Shown piece by piece: positions 15,803 through 25,052 of a stretch of DNA of 64,000 nucleotides; position 1 is the first letter of the stretch, and each line of letters starts with the position of its first letter. Origin of the DNA: JAJFUI01 sp963754135. GTDB lineage: Bacteria > Planctomycetota > Planctomycetia > Pirellulales > Thermoguttaceae. Location of the stretch: the NCBI GenBank assembly GCA_963754135.1, contig CAVWEY010000002.1:496001-560000 (forward strand), written 5' to 3'. The translations under genes were made by a program, and so were the position numbers. Below the pieces are notes generated by a model. That model saw only the letters and a list, made by a program, of their open reading frames with translations, ran no database searches and was not told the origin of the DNA.

Positions 15803-17073
15803 CTACGGCTTGAGCGTAACCCAGCGGACGAGTTGCCCCACGAGCATCTTGCCGTCCCAGGGGGACTCGTAGTTGTTCATGATGCCGGGGCGGACGCAGC
15901 GGGCCACGCCGGCTTGCGTGGCGGCCTCGGCAAAGCGGAGCGACTCATCGAGGCCGCCCAACGCCATGCCGACGGTTTGCACCTTCGGACTCAGCAGCGG
16001 GACGATGTCTTGCCAGGAGTCCACCTCGGTCAAGAAGATGGTGCGGGATTGGACGGCCTCTTTTAGCGACGGTTCGCGGTCCATGCAGACCGTCCAGTTG
16101 GCGCCGTCCGCGGAGGCGATCACGTCCTTCGACCCGTCGATGGTCCAGGCGGCGCGGACGTTCATGATCTGGGCCGTGGTGTAGGCGTCCAAGCCGGGCT
16201 TCGGGGCCAGGCGGGCGAGGTGGCGGGCAAACATCTCGCCGACTTCCCGCAGCGGACGGCGGCCGCTGCGCTCGACGAAGATCGTCTGCGGCGCGGAGCA
16301 CGCCCGCTGATCGAAGATGGCGACGTCGCGGACAAATGAAGCGACGGCCGACTCCAGGCCGGCGTCGTCTTCGAGCTGCTTCCGCCCGATCAGGCCGATG
16401 GAGTATTTCGGGCCGAAGACGATCTGGGTGCAGTGTTCGCGGCGGGGGAGGAGCGAGATCGCCCGGACCGCCTCGGCCCCGCCCCAGACCAACGTGGCGT
16501 CGGCGGCCAGGGACATCTCCTCGTTGAGCCGGCGGTTGTGATAGTCGAACCAGACGACGGCCACCGCCTCCAGCAGGTCACCGCCGCGGAGTCCCTCCGC
16601 CTCCGATTCGCCCAACACGGCCAGCAACCGGTCCATGCCGTCGGGGTCCGGCAGGGCGAGCTTCACGAGGCAGACGTTCTTCGCCAGCAGCGCCGGCACC
16701 AACGAGAACATCGGCAGCGTGGCCACGTTGCCGGCCATCCACATCGCCACCAGGCCGTGTGGCTTGGCGGCCAGGTAGTTGCGCCCTGGGGCACGAAGCC
16801 GTCGAGATAGGCGGGATTGCCGTTGAGATTCAACTCCAAGAGCTGCCCGAGGTTGGACCGCCTCAGCCAGGCGGAGAGAAACATGGCCCCTTCCAGGCGG
16901 CTGGTGCGCGGATCGCGGAGCAACCGGGCGGCGAAATCATCGAACACGGCCAGCAGGCGCTCGACCGGCGTCCGGGCGATTGCTTCGCGCCTCTGCTGGA
17001 GTGCCTGGATGAGCGGGGCGAGGCTGTCGCCGGCGGGTTGGATTCCATCGGGCGTGATACGCAGCACACTCAT
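15803..17073 (-). CDS. luxC: LuxC-like acyl-CoA/acyl-protein reductase
   Basis: The N-terminal frame starts MSVLRITPDGIQPAGDSLAP and passes at a missing G near 16783 (FVPQGRNYLAAKPHGLV when repaired) into the frame ending VGQLVRWVTLKP. The repaired protein is about 423 residues. LuxC proteins are aldehyde-dehydrogenase-fold enzymes that reduce an acyl group handed over by LuxE to an aldehyde with NADPH. Features fitting this: MWMAGNVATLPMFSLVPALL, DQRACSAPQTIFVE with the likely catalytic Cys, and GIMNNYESPWDGK. Its ATG overlaps the luxE stop (ATGA). No luciferase genes are present, so the aldehyde serves another product. Confidence 0.75.
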
Positions 17074-18182
17074 CGCATCTCCCTGCTCTGGGCGAAGGTG
17101 TCGCCGCAACCGCGGATTTCGGCGCGCTCAATGCGGCTGGTGAACCGGAAGTACTTGCCCTTGCAGCCGCAGGAGCAGTCGTCGACGCCCAGCAAAATCC
17201 CCTGGTCCTCGGTCAACAGCGCCTGGCCGGGATAGCTGGTTGGCAAGACGCTGAGGACCTCGATGATGCCCGGCTCGCCCACCTCGGCCGGCAGGAGCGA
17301 CAAGGGGCGACGGAGGATAATGTCGGCGAAGGCCGGGGCGTGCTTGTTGCCGCACCGGCAGTCGACGAAGACCGTGCCCACCTGCTCCACCATCCCGTAG
17401 AAGTCAAGGATGGGGCACGGATCGGCGCCGAGCACGGCCGCCGTGCGGCGGCTGAACTCGTCTTTGGAGACGGCCTCGGCGGCGAGCTTCTTCCAGCCGC
17501 CCGAGTGCAGCAGAATGGCCTCGGGGGCCTGGAAAGCCGCGCCCGGCGCTCGGCCTCCAGAGTGAATTGGGTCCAGACGACGAAGGTGAAGCCGAACGCC
17601 AACACCGGCCCGCCGCGATGCCGGGCGAAGAACCCGGCAATCCGCTCCCAATTTGCCGCCAGGCCGCCGTCGCCGCTGCGGTCCATGGCGAACGTGGTTT
17701 CCGAGGCGAAGTTACCCACGCCGCGGATGGCTGCCCCGCGCGCGGTGAGGCTGTCACCCTCGGTTAGCGCGTCGGCCGCATCGAGCACCAGAAACGGCCG
17801 CCGCCGGTTGCCGACGTGCTCCTTGAGGATCGACACCAGCGCCCGGGCCTGGCGGAACGCCGTGGTCTTGTCAATGATGATCCGGCTCGGCCGCTGGCCG
17901 GTGGTCGAGGAGGAGTGCAGCTCGCGGACGACCTTTTCCGGCGGGACGGCGCTGAGCAGGAACTGCTTGAACATCGACACGGGCAGCGGCGGCACGTCGG
18001 CCGGCGACCGCCCAAACATCCGCGTCGCCGCCGAACTTGTCGAGAAAACGGCGATAGGGCGGGCAGCGCCCGGCAACGTCGCGGCAGAGCGCACGGAGGA
18101 TCGGCGTCAAGGCCGCGTCCTTCTCGGCCTGCCGCATGGCATACTGCGGTCCGTGGATCAGGGCGTCGATCTGCTCGTCCAC
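17070..18182 (-). CDS. luxE: LuxE-like acyl-protein synthetase, frameshifted
   Basis: Three frames make one protein: VDEQIDALIHGPQYAMRQAE (GTG start at 18182), FKQFLLSAVPPEKVVRELHS with SSSTTGQRPSRIIIDK (the ATP-binding Ser/Thr/Gly loop of ANL enzymes), then PEAILLHSGGWKKLAAEAVS and GMVEQVGTVFVDCRCGNKH. Slips fall near 18020 and 17545. LuxE activates an acyl group with ATP and carries it as a thioester on a C-terminal Cys for LuxC; SYPGQALLTEDQG and the cysteine motif DDCSCGCKGKYFR are present. It starts inside the end of the ligase gene and overlaps luxC, so the three are one translational unit. Confidence 0.75.
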
Positions 18183-19644
18183 TTCAGCGACTCCTTGTCC
18201 ACCTTGCCGTTGCTGGTCTTGGGGAGAGCGGCAACGAACTCCACGTGCCGGGGAACCTTGTAATTCGGCAACCGTTTCAGGCAATGGGCTTGCACCTCGG
18301 CGGCGGCCAGTTGGCCCGGCCGGGCGGTAACGACGAACGCCTTGATGGCCTCGCCCCAGAGATCGTCGGGAACACCGGTCACCGCCGACTCGACGATCTC
18401 GGGCATCTCGGCCAGCACTTCCTCGACCTCCTTCGGTCCGACGCGGTGCCCCATCGGCTTGATGAAGTCCCGCGCCCGCTCGACGACGAAGATGAAGCCG
18501 TCGGCGTCGACGCGGGCCACGTCGCCGGTGAAGAGCCGGCCGCCGCGGAAGTAGCGGGCGGTTTCGGCCGGGTCGTCCCAGTAGCCCGGCGTGACGTTTT
18601 CGCCCGACGCCACGATCTCGCCCACTTCGTCCGAGCCCGGCGTGACGGGCGTGCCGTCGGGCCTGAGCACCTCCAGCCGGGCGTGCGGCAGCCCCCGGCC
18701 GATCGAGCCGAGCTTGTCCGCGAGCCGCTCCGGCGGCAGGTAGCTCAACCGCGCCGTGGCTTCCGTTTGACCGTACATGATGAAGAGCTTGACGGCCGGA
18801 TGCGCCCGGCGGATTTCACCGATGAGCGGATTGGGCAATTTGCCGCCGGCCTGCTGAAGCCAGCGCAGCGCGGGGAACTGCCGCTCCAGGAAGCGCGTCT
18901 TGCGCAGGAGAATCTGGTAGGTGGCCGGCACTCCGGCCAGGCCCGTGCAGCGCTTCTCCTCCATCTCGTCGAGCACCTTTTCGGGAAACAGGAAGCGGTT
19001 GTTGAGCACGAGCGATCCGCCCGCCATCAGGTGCGTGTGCAACAGGGACGTTCCAAAGCAGTAATAGAACGGCAGGACGGCCATCACGCGGTCGTCGGCG
19101 CCGATGCCGGTGTAGCCGAGGATGTCTTCGGTATTCACGAGGACATTGTGGTGCGTGACCATGACCCCCTTGACGTCACCGGTGGAGCCGGAAGTGAACA
19201 TGACGGCGGCCAAGTGCCGGCGGGAATCCACTGCGGCGGGGGGCCAGCCGGCCTCGGCAAGCGGTCCGGCGGGCTCGGCGATGACGTGTACGCCGAGTGC
19301 TTCCGCGAGCGGCCGCACCCGCGGCTCGAACCGCGTGGAGACGAGAACCGACCGGATTCCGGCCGAAGCGACGATCCGCCGCAGGACCGCGTCGCTGCAA
19401 TCCACCTGGAAGGGAACGACGCACAAGCCGGCGCGGATCGTGCCCAGGTAGGCGGCGATGAAGAACGGGCCGTTTTCGGCAAACAGCCCGACGCGGCCGC
19501 CTGCCGGCAGCCCCTGATCGAGCAGGCGCGCCCCCAGCCGCGGGCCGCGGCGCGGAGCCCGCCGTAAGTGAGGACCTGGCGGCCGTAGTGGACGGCGGGG
19601 GCCTCGGCTTGGCCGCCGGCCAGGATCACCTCGGCAACGTTCAT
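18158..19644 (-). CDS. AMP-forming acyl/amino acid ligase (ANL superfamily)
   Basis: The product starts MNVAEVILAGGQAEAPAVHY and, after one missing G near 19525, continues FAENGPFFIAAYLGTIRAG. ANL motifs: VMFTSGSTGDVKGVMVTHHN (P-loop A3), MYGQTEATARLSYLPPER (A5), LFTGDVARVDADGFIFVVER (A7) and the C-terminal Lys in TSNGKVDKESL. It activates a carboxylic acid as acyl-AMP, most simply for loading onto the acyl carrier protein two genes upstream. The gene overlaps the methyltransferase stop (ATGA) upstream and luxE downstream. Confidence 0.85.
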
Positions 19645-20529
19645 GGCGCAGGCACCGGGACGACCAACAGAAGTTCCGGACCGGGAAGCTCCAGGATCAG
19701 GGTCTTCCGGCGGTCCCACTTCCGGATTGGCTCGAGCTGGTAGGGGTCGCTGGCCAGAAGGATGGGAGTGTTGCGGAAGGCAGTCCGGCAGAACAGATCG
19801 TCCAAGAGGACGGGATGGTACATGCCCCAGTCGGCGTGGTAGCCCTTTCCGGCCCGGAGACGCTCCTGCGAACCGTTTGGCACAAACGCGACGAAGAGTC
19901 CGCCGGGTCTTACGAACCGGGCGGCCATCTGCAGCGCCTCGAGCGGGGTGGGAACGTGTTCCAAGACGTGCCGCAGAAAAGCGCGTCGAATTGGCCGTCA
20001 ACGTTGTCGAGGTTGTCTTCGACTCGCACGCCGAGCGTTTCTCGGGCATAGCGGGCGCGTGCCTTGCCCAACTCGAAGCCAACGACGTCGTAGCCGGCCT
20101 CGCGAAGCTGCCAGGTCCCGTATCCCCAGGAAGGCCCCCATTCGAAGACTCTGGCGCCGCTGCCGATCCCCAGCGCCGCAGAACCTGAATGTATTGCGTG
20201 TGGTCCCGCTTCGTCCCGACGAACTTTTTGGCGATCATCTCCCGCAGCGCCTCCGGGGGAGGAACGTCCGAGTAGACCTCCGCCGTGTACTCCTCTTGAT
20301 AGAGCGCGTGGGAGAGTTTCGGCGGATCATTCGGAATCCGATAGAGGAGCCTGCAGGATCCGCACCGGACCAGCGCGGTGACGAGCATTTTCCGGGAGGC
20401 GACCTTGTAGGCCGTTGCGCCGCAAGAGGGACACCGGCGACGGCTGCGCCGGGGCAGGGCCGCTGCCGAACGGAAGAAGTAAGCCCAGTATGCCTTGTGC
20501 CCGAGGTGCGAGAGAAGCGGCTCGAGCAT
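19641..20529 (-). CDS. Class I SAM methyltransferase with zinc-ribbon start, frameshifted
   Basis: Starts MLEPLLSHLGHKAYWAYFFR. Residues 25-75 carry CPSCGATAY and VRCGSCRLLYRIP, a zinc-ribbon often seen in sugar and small-molecule methyltransferases. The SAM domain is spread over three frames: VFEWGPSWGYGTW (motif I), GYDVVGFELGKARARYARET, then VLEHVPTPLEALQMAARFVR and PGGLFVAFVPNGS. Slips near 20175 (missing G in a G-run) and 19975. The substrate is not evident; position between the ACP and the ligase suggests action on the acyl unit or on the sugar that receives it. Confidence 0.7.
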
Positions 20530-20780
20530 CAGTCGCCGGCCCCTTTCGCCCGGAGCATTTCGATGATCTTTCCGCCGGAACTCATCTCGGTCAGCTCGTC
20601 CACGTCGAAGCGGAAGCCGAACGTGCTCTCCAGGTCCGTGACCAGGGTCATGTGGCCGACCGAGTCCCACCGCGGCACGTCTTCCGGCGTCACGTGCGGC
20701 GTGAAATCGGCCGCCTTGAGGCCCAGGTTTTTCTCGAACAACGCCGCCACGCGATCGGCCAAAGTCATATTGTAATTCAC
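20529..20780 (-). CDS. Acyl carrier protein
   Basis: The 83-residue product has the carrier-protein fold signature with the phosphopantetheine serine in RWDSVGHMTLV (DS) and helix 3 in DVDELTEMSSGGKIIEML. The DSVGH motif is of the kind found in dedicated, not fatty-acid-synthase, carriers. MNYNMTLADRV or the inner MTLADRV may be the start. Its stop overlaps the ATG of the methyltransferase. It would carry the acid activated by the AMP ligase as a thioester. Confidence 0.85.
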   Translation of the reverse strand: MNYNMTLADRVAALFEKNLGLKAADFTPHVTPEDVPRWDSVGHMTLVTDLESTFGFRFDVDELTEMSSGGKIIEMLRAKGAGD

Positions 20781-20797
20781 GGAGTATGCCTGTCGGG

Positions 20798-21913
20798 TTA
20801 CAAGTTGATGGGGCCGTCGCCGTCACCCCGGTTGAAGTGCAGGTCGTCGTTGCCGATGCCCGACTGGCGGAGGAGATGGCTGAGTTGCGGCGAGGAGGTG
20901 AAGATGAAGTTGGACGGGCCGCGCATGAATCCCGCCTGGCGGAAGCCACGGCGCCAGGCGGCGTGCGAATGGTTGGAAACGATCAAGTCGACGCCTTGCG
21001 ATTGCAGAAAGGCCGCGGCCGCGGAGACGACCGTGGCCGTGTCCCCAGTGCTGCCGAAGCAGCTTACGATCGATCCCAGCCGCATCTGGCCGAAGTAGTT
21101 GTGGTCCATCAGCGGCGTATTCATCAGGATGGCGTAGCCGATGGGCCGCTTCCACTCGCTCACCTTGAGACGGATGAAGCGGGGGTCTTGTTTAGGATAC
21201 AAGATTTGCACGGTCTCGGCGTCGCGCACGGCCGTGAAGCCGTACTCGGAGCGGCAGCTCTCCCAAAGCTCGTCGGCCCAGCCGGCCAAATCGTCGACAA
21301 CTTCCACGCCGATCATTGGTTCCAGCCGCACCCGGCGGTGAAACGCCTGCACGCTTCGGATGCCGAGCCATCCCAATCCGCTCAACGCCAGCGCGTCGAG
21401 CGCATAGCGCATGGCGGTTCCGCGCCGCAAGTAGGTCAGGTTCCGCAGGAAGGTCACCGGCCGGATCACGCGGAAGAAGAACGGCACCGTGAACATGCTC
21501 CAACCGGCGGCGTGCAACAACCGCGCCACGGGCTCCTGGTATCCCCCCATGCCCAAGCCGAAGAGCAACGGCTGCCTGGCCATCGCGTCGCGGAGCAGCC
21601 GCACGGCGACGCTGGAATAATGCCTGTCGACCGCGCCTTCGGAGATCGGCCGTTGAAAGTCGGCGATGGAGAGGGCGCGGTCCCTGAGCCAGAAGTCCTG
21701 ATGTTTGAGGATGTAGCCGCCGCGGACCGCGCCCCCCTCGTCGGCGGCCAGGTAGTACTCCTGGAACAACGTGCGGCCGGCGATTTTCGGCAGCCAAGTA
21801 GGGGTGGACGAAAGAGGAAACGACAGCATTTGCCCGCCGGCCTTCAGGCGGTCATTGAACTGCCGCACCGCTTCAATCTGCCCGGCTCCGTACTCCTCAA
21901 CAACGATCCTCAT
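20798..21913 (-). CDS. GNAT/FemAB-like acyltransferase
   Basis: The 371-residue product looks like a double GNAT protein of the kind found in surface-polysaccharide loci: FQEYYLAADEGGAVRGGYIL, a middle hydrophobic linker, and a second half with IRLKVSEWKRPIGYAILMNT and GVDLIVSNHSHAAWRRGFRQ AGF. It probably transfers an acyl or aminoacyl group to a sugar; an acyl-ACP donor from the next gene is a plausible guess. The frame is intact. The domain call is from overall pattern, without a decisive motif. Confidence 0.55.
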   Translation of the reverse strand: MRIVVEEYGAGQIEAVRQFNDRLKAGGQMLSFPLSSTPTWLPKIAGRTLFQEYYLAADEGGAVRGGYILKHQDFWLRDRALSIADFQRPISEGAVDRHYSSVAVRLLRDAMARQPLLFGLGMGGYQEPVARLLHAAGWSMFTVPFFFRVIRPVTFLRNLTYLRRGTAMRYALDALALSGLGWLGIRSVQAFHRRVRLEPMIGVEVVDDLAGWADELWESCRSEYGFTAVRDAETVQILYPKQDPRFIRLKVSEWKRPIGYAILMNTPLMDHNYFGQMRLGSIVSCFGSTGDTATVVSAAAAFLQSQGVDLIVSNHSHAAWRRGFRQAGFMRGPSNFIFTSSPQLSHLLRQSGIGNDDLHFNRGDGDGPINL

Positions 21914-21990
21914 CGAAGACTCCCAACTGTTCCGTCCGTGAGAATGCTAACACGGATTGCGCGATGATGAAAGCCGCCCTGGTTCAAGCC

Positions 21991-22203
21991 TCACCGGAAC
22001 GAGAGCACGACCTCCACCATGCGCACCGCGTTTTGTTCCGGCGTGAAGCGTGCGAAGCGGTCGGCCAGCTTCATGTTCTTGACCTGCTCGATCTCCTCGG
22101 GCCGGAGCACGCGGCCAAGCCGATCGACGGTTGCCTCGTGCCCGGCGAAGATTTCCAGAAGCTCCGGCTCCCGCAAGCGATTGACGAATTGAAGTTTGTT
22201 CAT
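21991..22203 (-). pseudogene. Orphan C-terminal fragment of unknown protein
   Basis: A frame from ATG 22203 (MNKLQFVNRLREPELLEIFA) to MVEVVLSFR is coding-like, and coding character extends upstream without a start (KTLRRIKSYSDAQWERIA) to the stop of the deacetylase. It therefore looks like the 3' end of a gene whose front is missing, possibly a methyltransferase-type tail. It might instead be a short real gene with a non-ATG start. Confidence 0.4.
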
Positions 22204-22277
22204 GGCGATGCGTTCCCATTGGGCGTCGCTGTAGCTCTTGATCCGACGGAGAGTTTTTCCTAGCGCACCGCCCGCCG

Positions 22278-23213
22278 TCAGGTGCTGCCGGTCCAGATTT
22301 TCTCGCGGAGCCACTTCCACTCGAGCCGCCGGCGTTGGGAATCGGTGATGTCGCGGCCGCCGTGAACCTGCAACAGATGGTCGAGCATGGTGGCCACGGG
22401 CACGAACCAGCCGTTCTTCCGCGCGAGGCAAGTCATCAGCCGCCGGAACTCCGCGTCCAGTGCCCCCGTCTGCCAGAATCCCTTGGCAAAGTGCGTATAC
22501 ATGATACAGGCCCCCCCTTCCGCTTCAAGACGGTCCTGATTCGCTTCATTGATGCAGCGCGTGTAGGCGTTGACGTCGTGGCCATCGGTAGAAGCGAACC
22601 AATAGTTGACGTAAGGTTTCAGCGGGTCATGGTAAGGCATCCAGGGACAAGTCTTCAACGTGTTGATGTCCCAGAACACGAAATTCCGGTAATACTTGAT
22701 CTTTTCCCGGCACAAATCGCCCCAAAAGTAATCGTCTCCGTCGATGTGTCCCCGGTACAGTCCGCGGTTGCGAAAACCCGTGAACACATTGTACAGGGAC
22801 GTGCGCCAACCGGTCAACCGCGCCTCTCCCCAGTAGATCGAATCTTCCACGCCCGTGTGATTGGTGCCCGTGGCGGGATTGTGGCCGAAGAGGTCGGCGT
22901 ACTTCTGCAGCGCGGATTGCACCGAAGGGCGGGGCAATCCGTGCCAGGTGCAATTGTGCCAACCGATCTCAAACCCCCGCGATTGCAGGTCGAGCAGCCA
23001 GCGAAGGTACTCGTGGTCGTCGCACGTTGACCCGACAAATTCTCCCCGTTGGGGATCTCCGTCGACCATCCACGCGGACTTGGTGGTGCGAAAACCGCAG
23101 TCCGCAAGGAACGAATAGACCCCGCTCACGTTTTCCAACGTGGCGCTGTCGGTGTCGTCAAAGACGGAGAAAGCGAATCGCTTGCCGTCAGGCCACGCAA
23201 CTGGTTTACGCAT
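22278..23213 (-). CDS. NodB-like polysaccharide deacetylase family protein
   Basis: The 311-residue product starts MRKPVAWPDGKRFAFSVFDD: the FDDTD is the NodB motif 1 region (usually TFDDG). SRGFEIGWHNCTWHGLPRPS supplies the H-x-x-x-H metal site and TGTNHTGVEDSIYWGEARL follows. The family removes acetyl groups from sugars with a metal ion; several members in cell-surface loci act on soluble intermediates. No signal peptide is seen, so it is probably cytosolic. Start and transketolase stop overlap by 8 bp. Confidence 0.65.
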   Translation of the reverse strand: MRKPVAWPDGKRFAFSVFDDTDSATLENVSGVYSFLADCGFRTTKSAWMVDGDPQRGEFVGSTCDDHEYLRWLLDLQSRGFEIGWHNCTWHGLPRPSVQSALQKYADLFGHNPATGTNHTGVEDSIYWGEARLTGWRTSLYNVFTGFRNRGLYRGHIDGDDYFWGDLCREKIKYYRNFVFWDINTLKTCPWMPYHDPLKPYVNYWFASTDGHDVNAYTRCINEANQDRLEAEGGACIMYTHFAKGFWQTGALDAEFRRLMTCLARKNGWFVPVATMLDHLLQVHGGRDITDSQRRRLEWKWLREKIWTGST

Positions 23214-24187
23214 TGTCGCCTCCAGCGCCGAGAACCGGCGCAATTACGGTGACAGTCGGAGACATCTCGTCGAGAAAACCCCTTACGCGGCGGCAGAGGG
23301 ACGGCACGTCCAGACCTTGCACTTTCCGCAAATAATCCTGATCTCCAACGGCTTTCAGGAACGCGGAGGGGAGGCCGATCCGCCGGAAACGGATGCCGGG
23401 GATGCCGGACTCGCAAAGCACCTCCGCAACGGCCCCCCCCAGGCCGCCGAGAATGCTGTGTTCCTCGATGGTGACGATGCGCCCTGTCTCGCGGGCCGCG
23501 GCCGTCACCGCCTCCACGTCCAGCGGCTTGACCGTGTGCATGCTCGAGAACCCTGGCTGCAATGCCATCGCGTGCAAGAAGCTCAGCGGCCTCGACGACG
23601 GACGCCAGCATGGCGCCCGTGACGATCAAGGTCACGTCCCTGCCTTCCCGGACGGTGATCGCCCGGCCGATCTGCCAACTGATCGGATCGTGGTGGACGA
23701 TGGGTTCCTTGTCGCGTCCCAGGCGGAGATAGACCGGGCCGACGCCGGCGGCGACCGCTTTGGTGGCGGCGGCGGCCTCGACCGGATCGCCCGGCGCGAG
23801 GACGGTCATTTCGGGCAGCGTGCGCAGGACGCCCAGGTCTTCGGTGGCGTGGTGCGTCATGCCCAGCGCCCCGTAGGAATAACCGCCCCCCACGGCGACG
23901 ACGACGACATTCGCGCGATGATAGCAAACGTCATTCCGTATCTGCTCGATGCAGCGAAGCGTGGGGAAATTGGCGATCGAATACGTAAACACGATCTTGC
24001 CCGACATGGCCATTCCGGCGGCGATTCCCGTCATGTTCTGCTCGGCGACCCCCGCGTTGAGAAACTGCTCGGGAAACCGTCGGGCGAAATCGACCACCAC
24101 GCCGAAGCCGAGGTCCCCCACCGCCAGCATGACGCGGGGATTCTTCGCGGCCTCTTCCGTCAACGTCCGGATAAATGTGGTTCTCAT
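23206..24187 (-). CDS. Transketolase-like protein, C-terminal (pyrimidine-binding) subunit
   Basis: Starts MRTTFIRTLTEEAAKNPRVM. LNAGVAEQNMTGIAAGMAMS carries the catalytic Glu of the TPP pyrimidine domain, and GALGMTHHATEDLGVLRTLP is conserved. After a slip near 23545 it continues SMHTVKPLDVEAVTAAARET to LGAGGDNA, the transketolase C-terminal domain. It pairs with the N-terminal subunit that overlaps it upstream (ATGA). Split transketolases in biosynthetic loci transfer two-carbon units to unusual acceptors. Confidence 0.8.
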
Positions 24188-24994
24188 GCCTGTGCGTTCA
24201 ACTCCGCCATCGCCCGCTCGAATTCGTCGCCCTGCGGCGTGCGATAGTGCCACAACAGGTTGTTTTCCATGAAACTGACGCCCTTTCCTTTCACGGTGTG
24301 GGCGATCAGACAGCTCGGCCGTTCCGGCTCGAAGGGGACGCCGCTCAGAGACGTCGGTCAAAGCGGCGACGTCGTGCCCGTCCGCTTCGCGCACCGCCCA
24401 GCGGAACGCCCGCCACTTGTCCGCGAACGGCTCCAAGTCCAAAACGTCCTTCACGTTTCCGAGGCTTTGTATTTTATTGTAATCGACGATCACGACAAGA
24501 TTGTCAAGCCGGTGCTGGGGCGCGAACAGAATGGCCTCCCAGTTCGAGCCTTCGTCGCATTCGCCGTCGCTCAAGACGGCGAAAATGCGGTGCGCAAGTC
24601 CGTCCCGCTTGGCAGCCAACGCCATCCCGCAGGCGACCGGCAATCCGTGGCCCAGCGAGCCGGTCGAAAGCTCGATGCCCGGAATCCCGTCCGACGTGAC
24701 GTGGCCGGGCAACCTCGCGCCGTCGATGTAGAAGCTGTCCAGCCACTCCAGCGGAAAGAAGCCGCATTCCGCCAACGCGGCGTACAGACCGGCACAGGAA
24801 TGCCCCTTGCTGAGGATCAGCCGGTCGCGGCCGGGATCGTCCGGCGCCTCCGGCCGCACCCGCACAATCCGCCGGTACAAAACGGCCAGGATCTCCGCCA
24901 TCGACATCGAACTGGCCACGTGCGAACTCTTCGCAAGGCGGGTCATTTGGATCGCGTGAACCCTGATCTTGCGGGCAAGCTCGCGCAAATCCAT
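24184..24994 (-). CDS. Transketolase-like protein, N-terminal (TPP-binding) subunit
   Basis: MDLRELARKIRVHAIQMTRL begins the usual N-subunit; SKGHSCAGLYAAL, GSLGHGLPVACGMALAAKRD and LSDGECDEGSNWEAI (TPP and Mg2+ motif GDGx(n)EG) follow. The last 60 residues are in another frame, LSGVPFEPERPSCLIAHTVK and GKGVSFMENNLLWHYRTPQG, after one extra T near 24350. MDL is preferred as start because GAGGAG precedes it; an upstream start at 25018 is possible. Together with the C subunit it would move a two-carbon unit onto a sugar or carrier-bound substrate. Confidence 0.8.
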
Positions 24995-25052
24995 ACTCTC
25001 CTCAAGTGAAAGAGACATGGAAACATCGCTCCCAACGGGACGGATCATCTTT

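Noticed and set aside
14517..15872. 451-codon + strand ORF opposite the kinase
   Set aside because: The - strand shows all kinase motifs; the + strand product is an Arg/Gly-rich shadow.
15803..18182. Bioluminescence operon
   Set aside because: luxC and luxE homologues are present but no luxA, luxB or luxD; neighbours are sugar and carrier-protein genes.
17816..19567. 583-codon + strand ORF opposite the AMP ligase and luxE
   Set aside because: It is the antisense shadow of a gene with clear ANL motifs; its sequence is low-complexity Arg/Gly/Ala without any domain.
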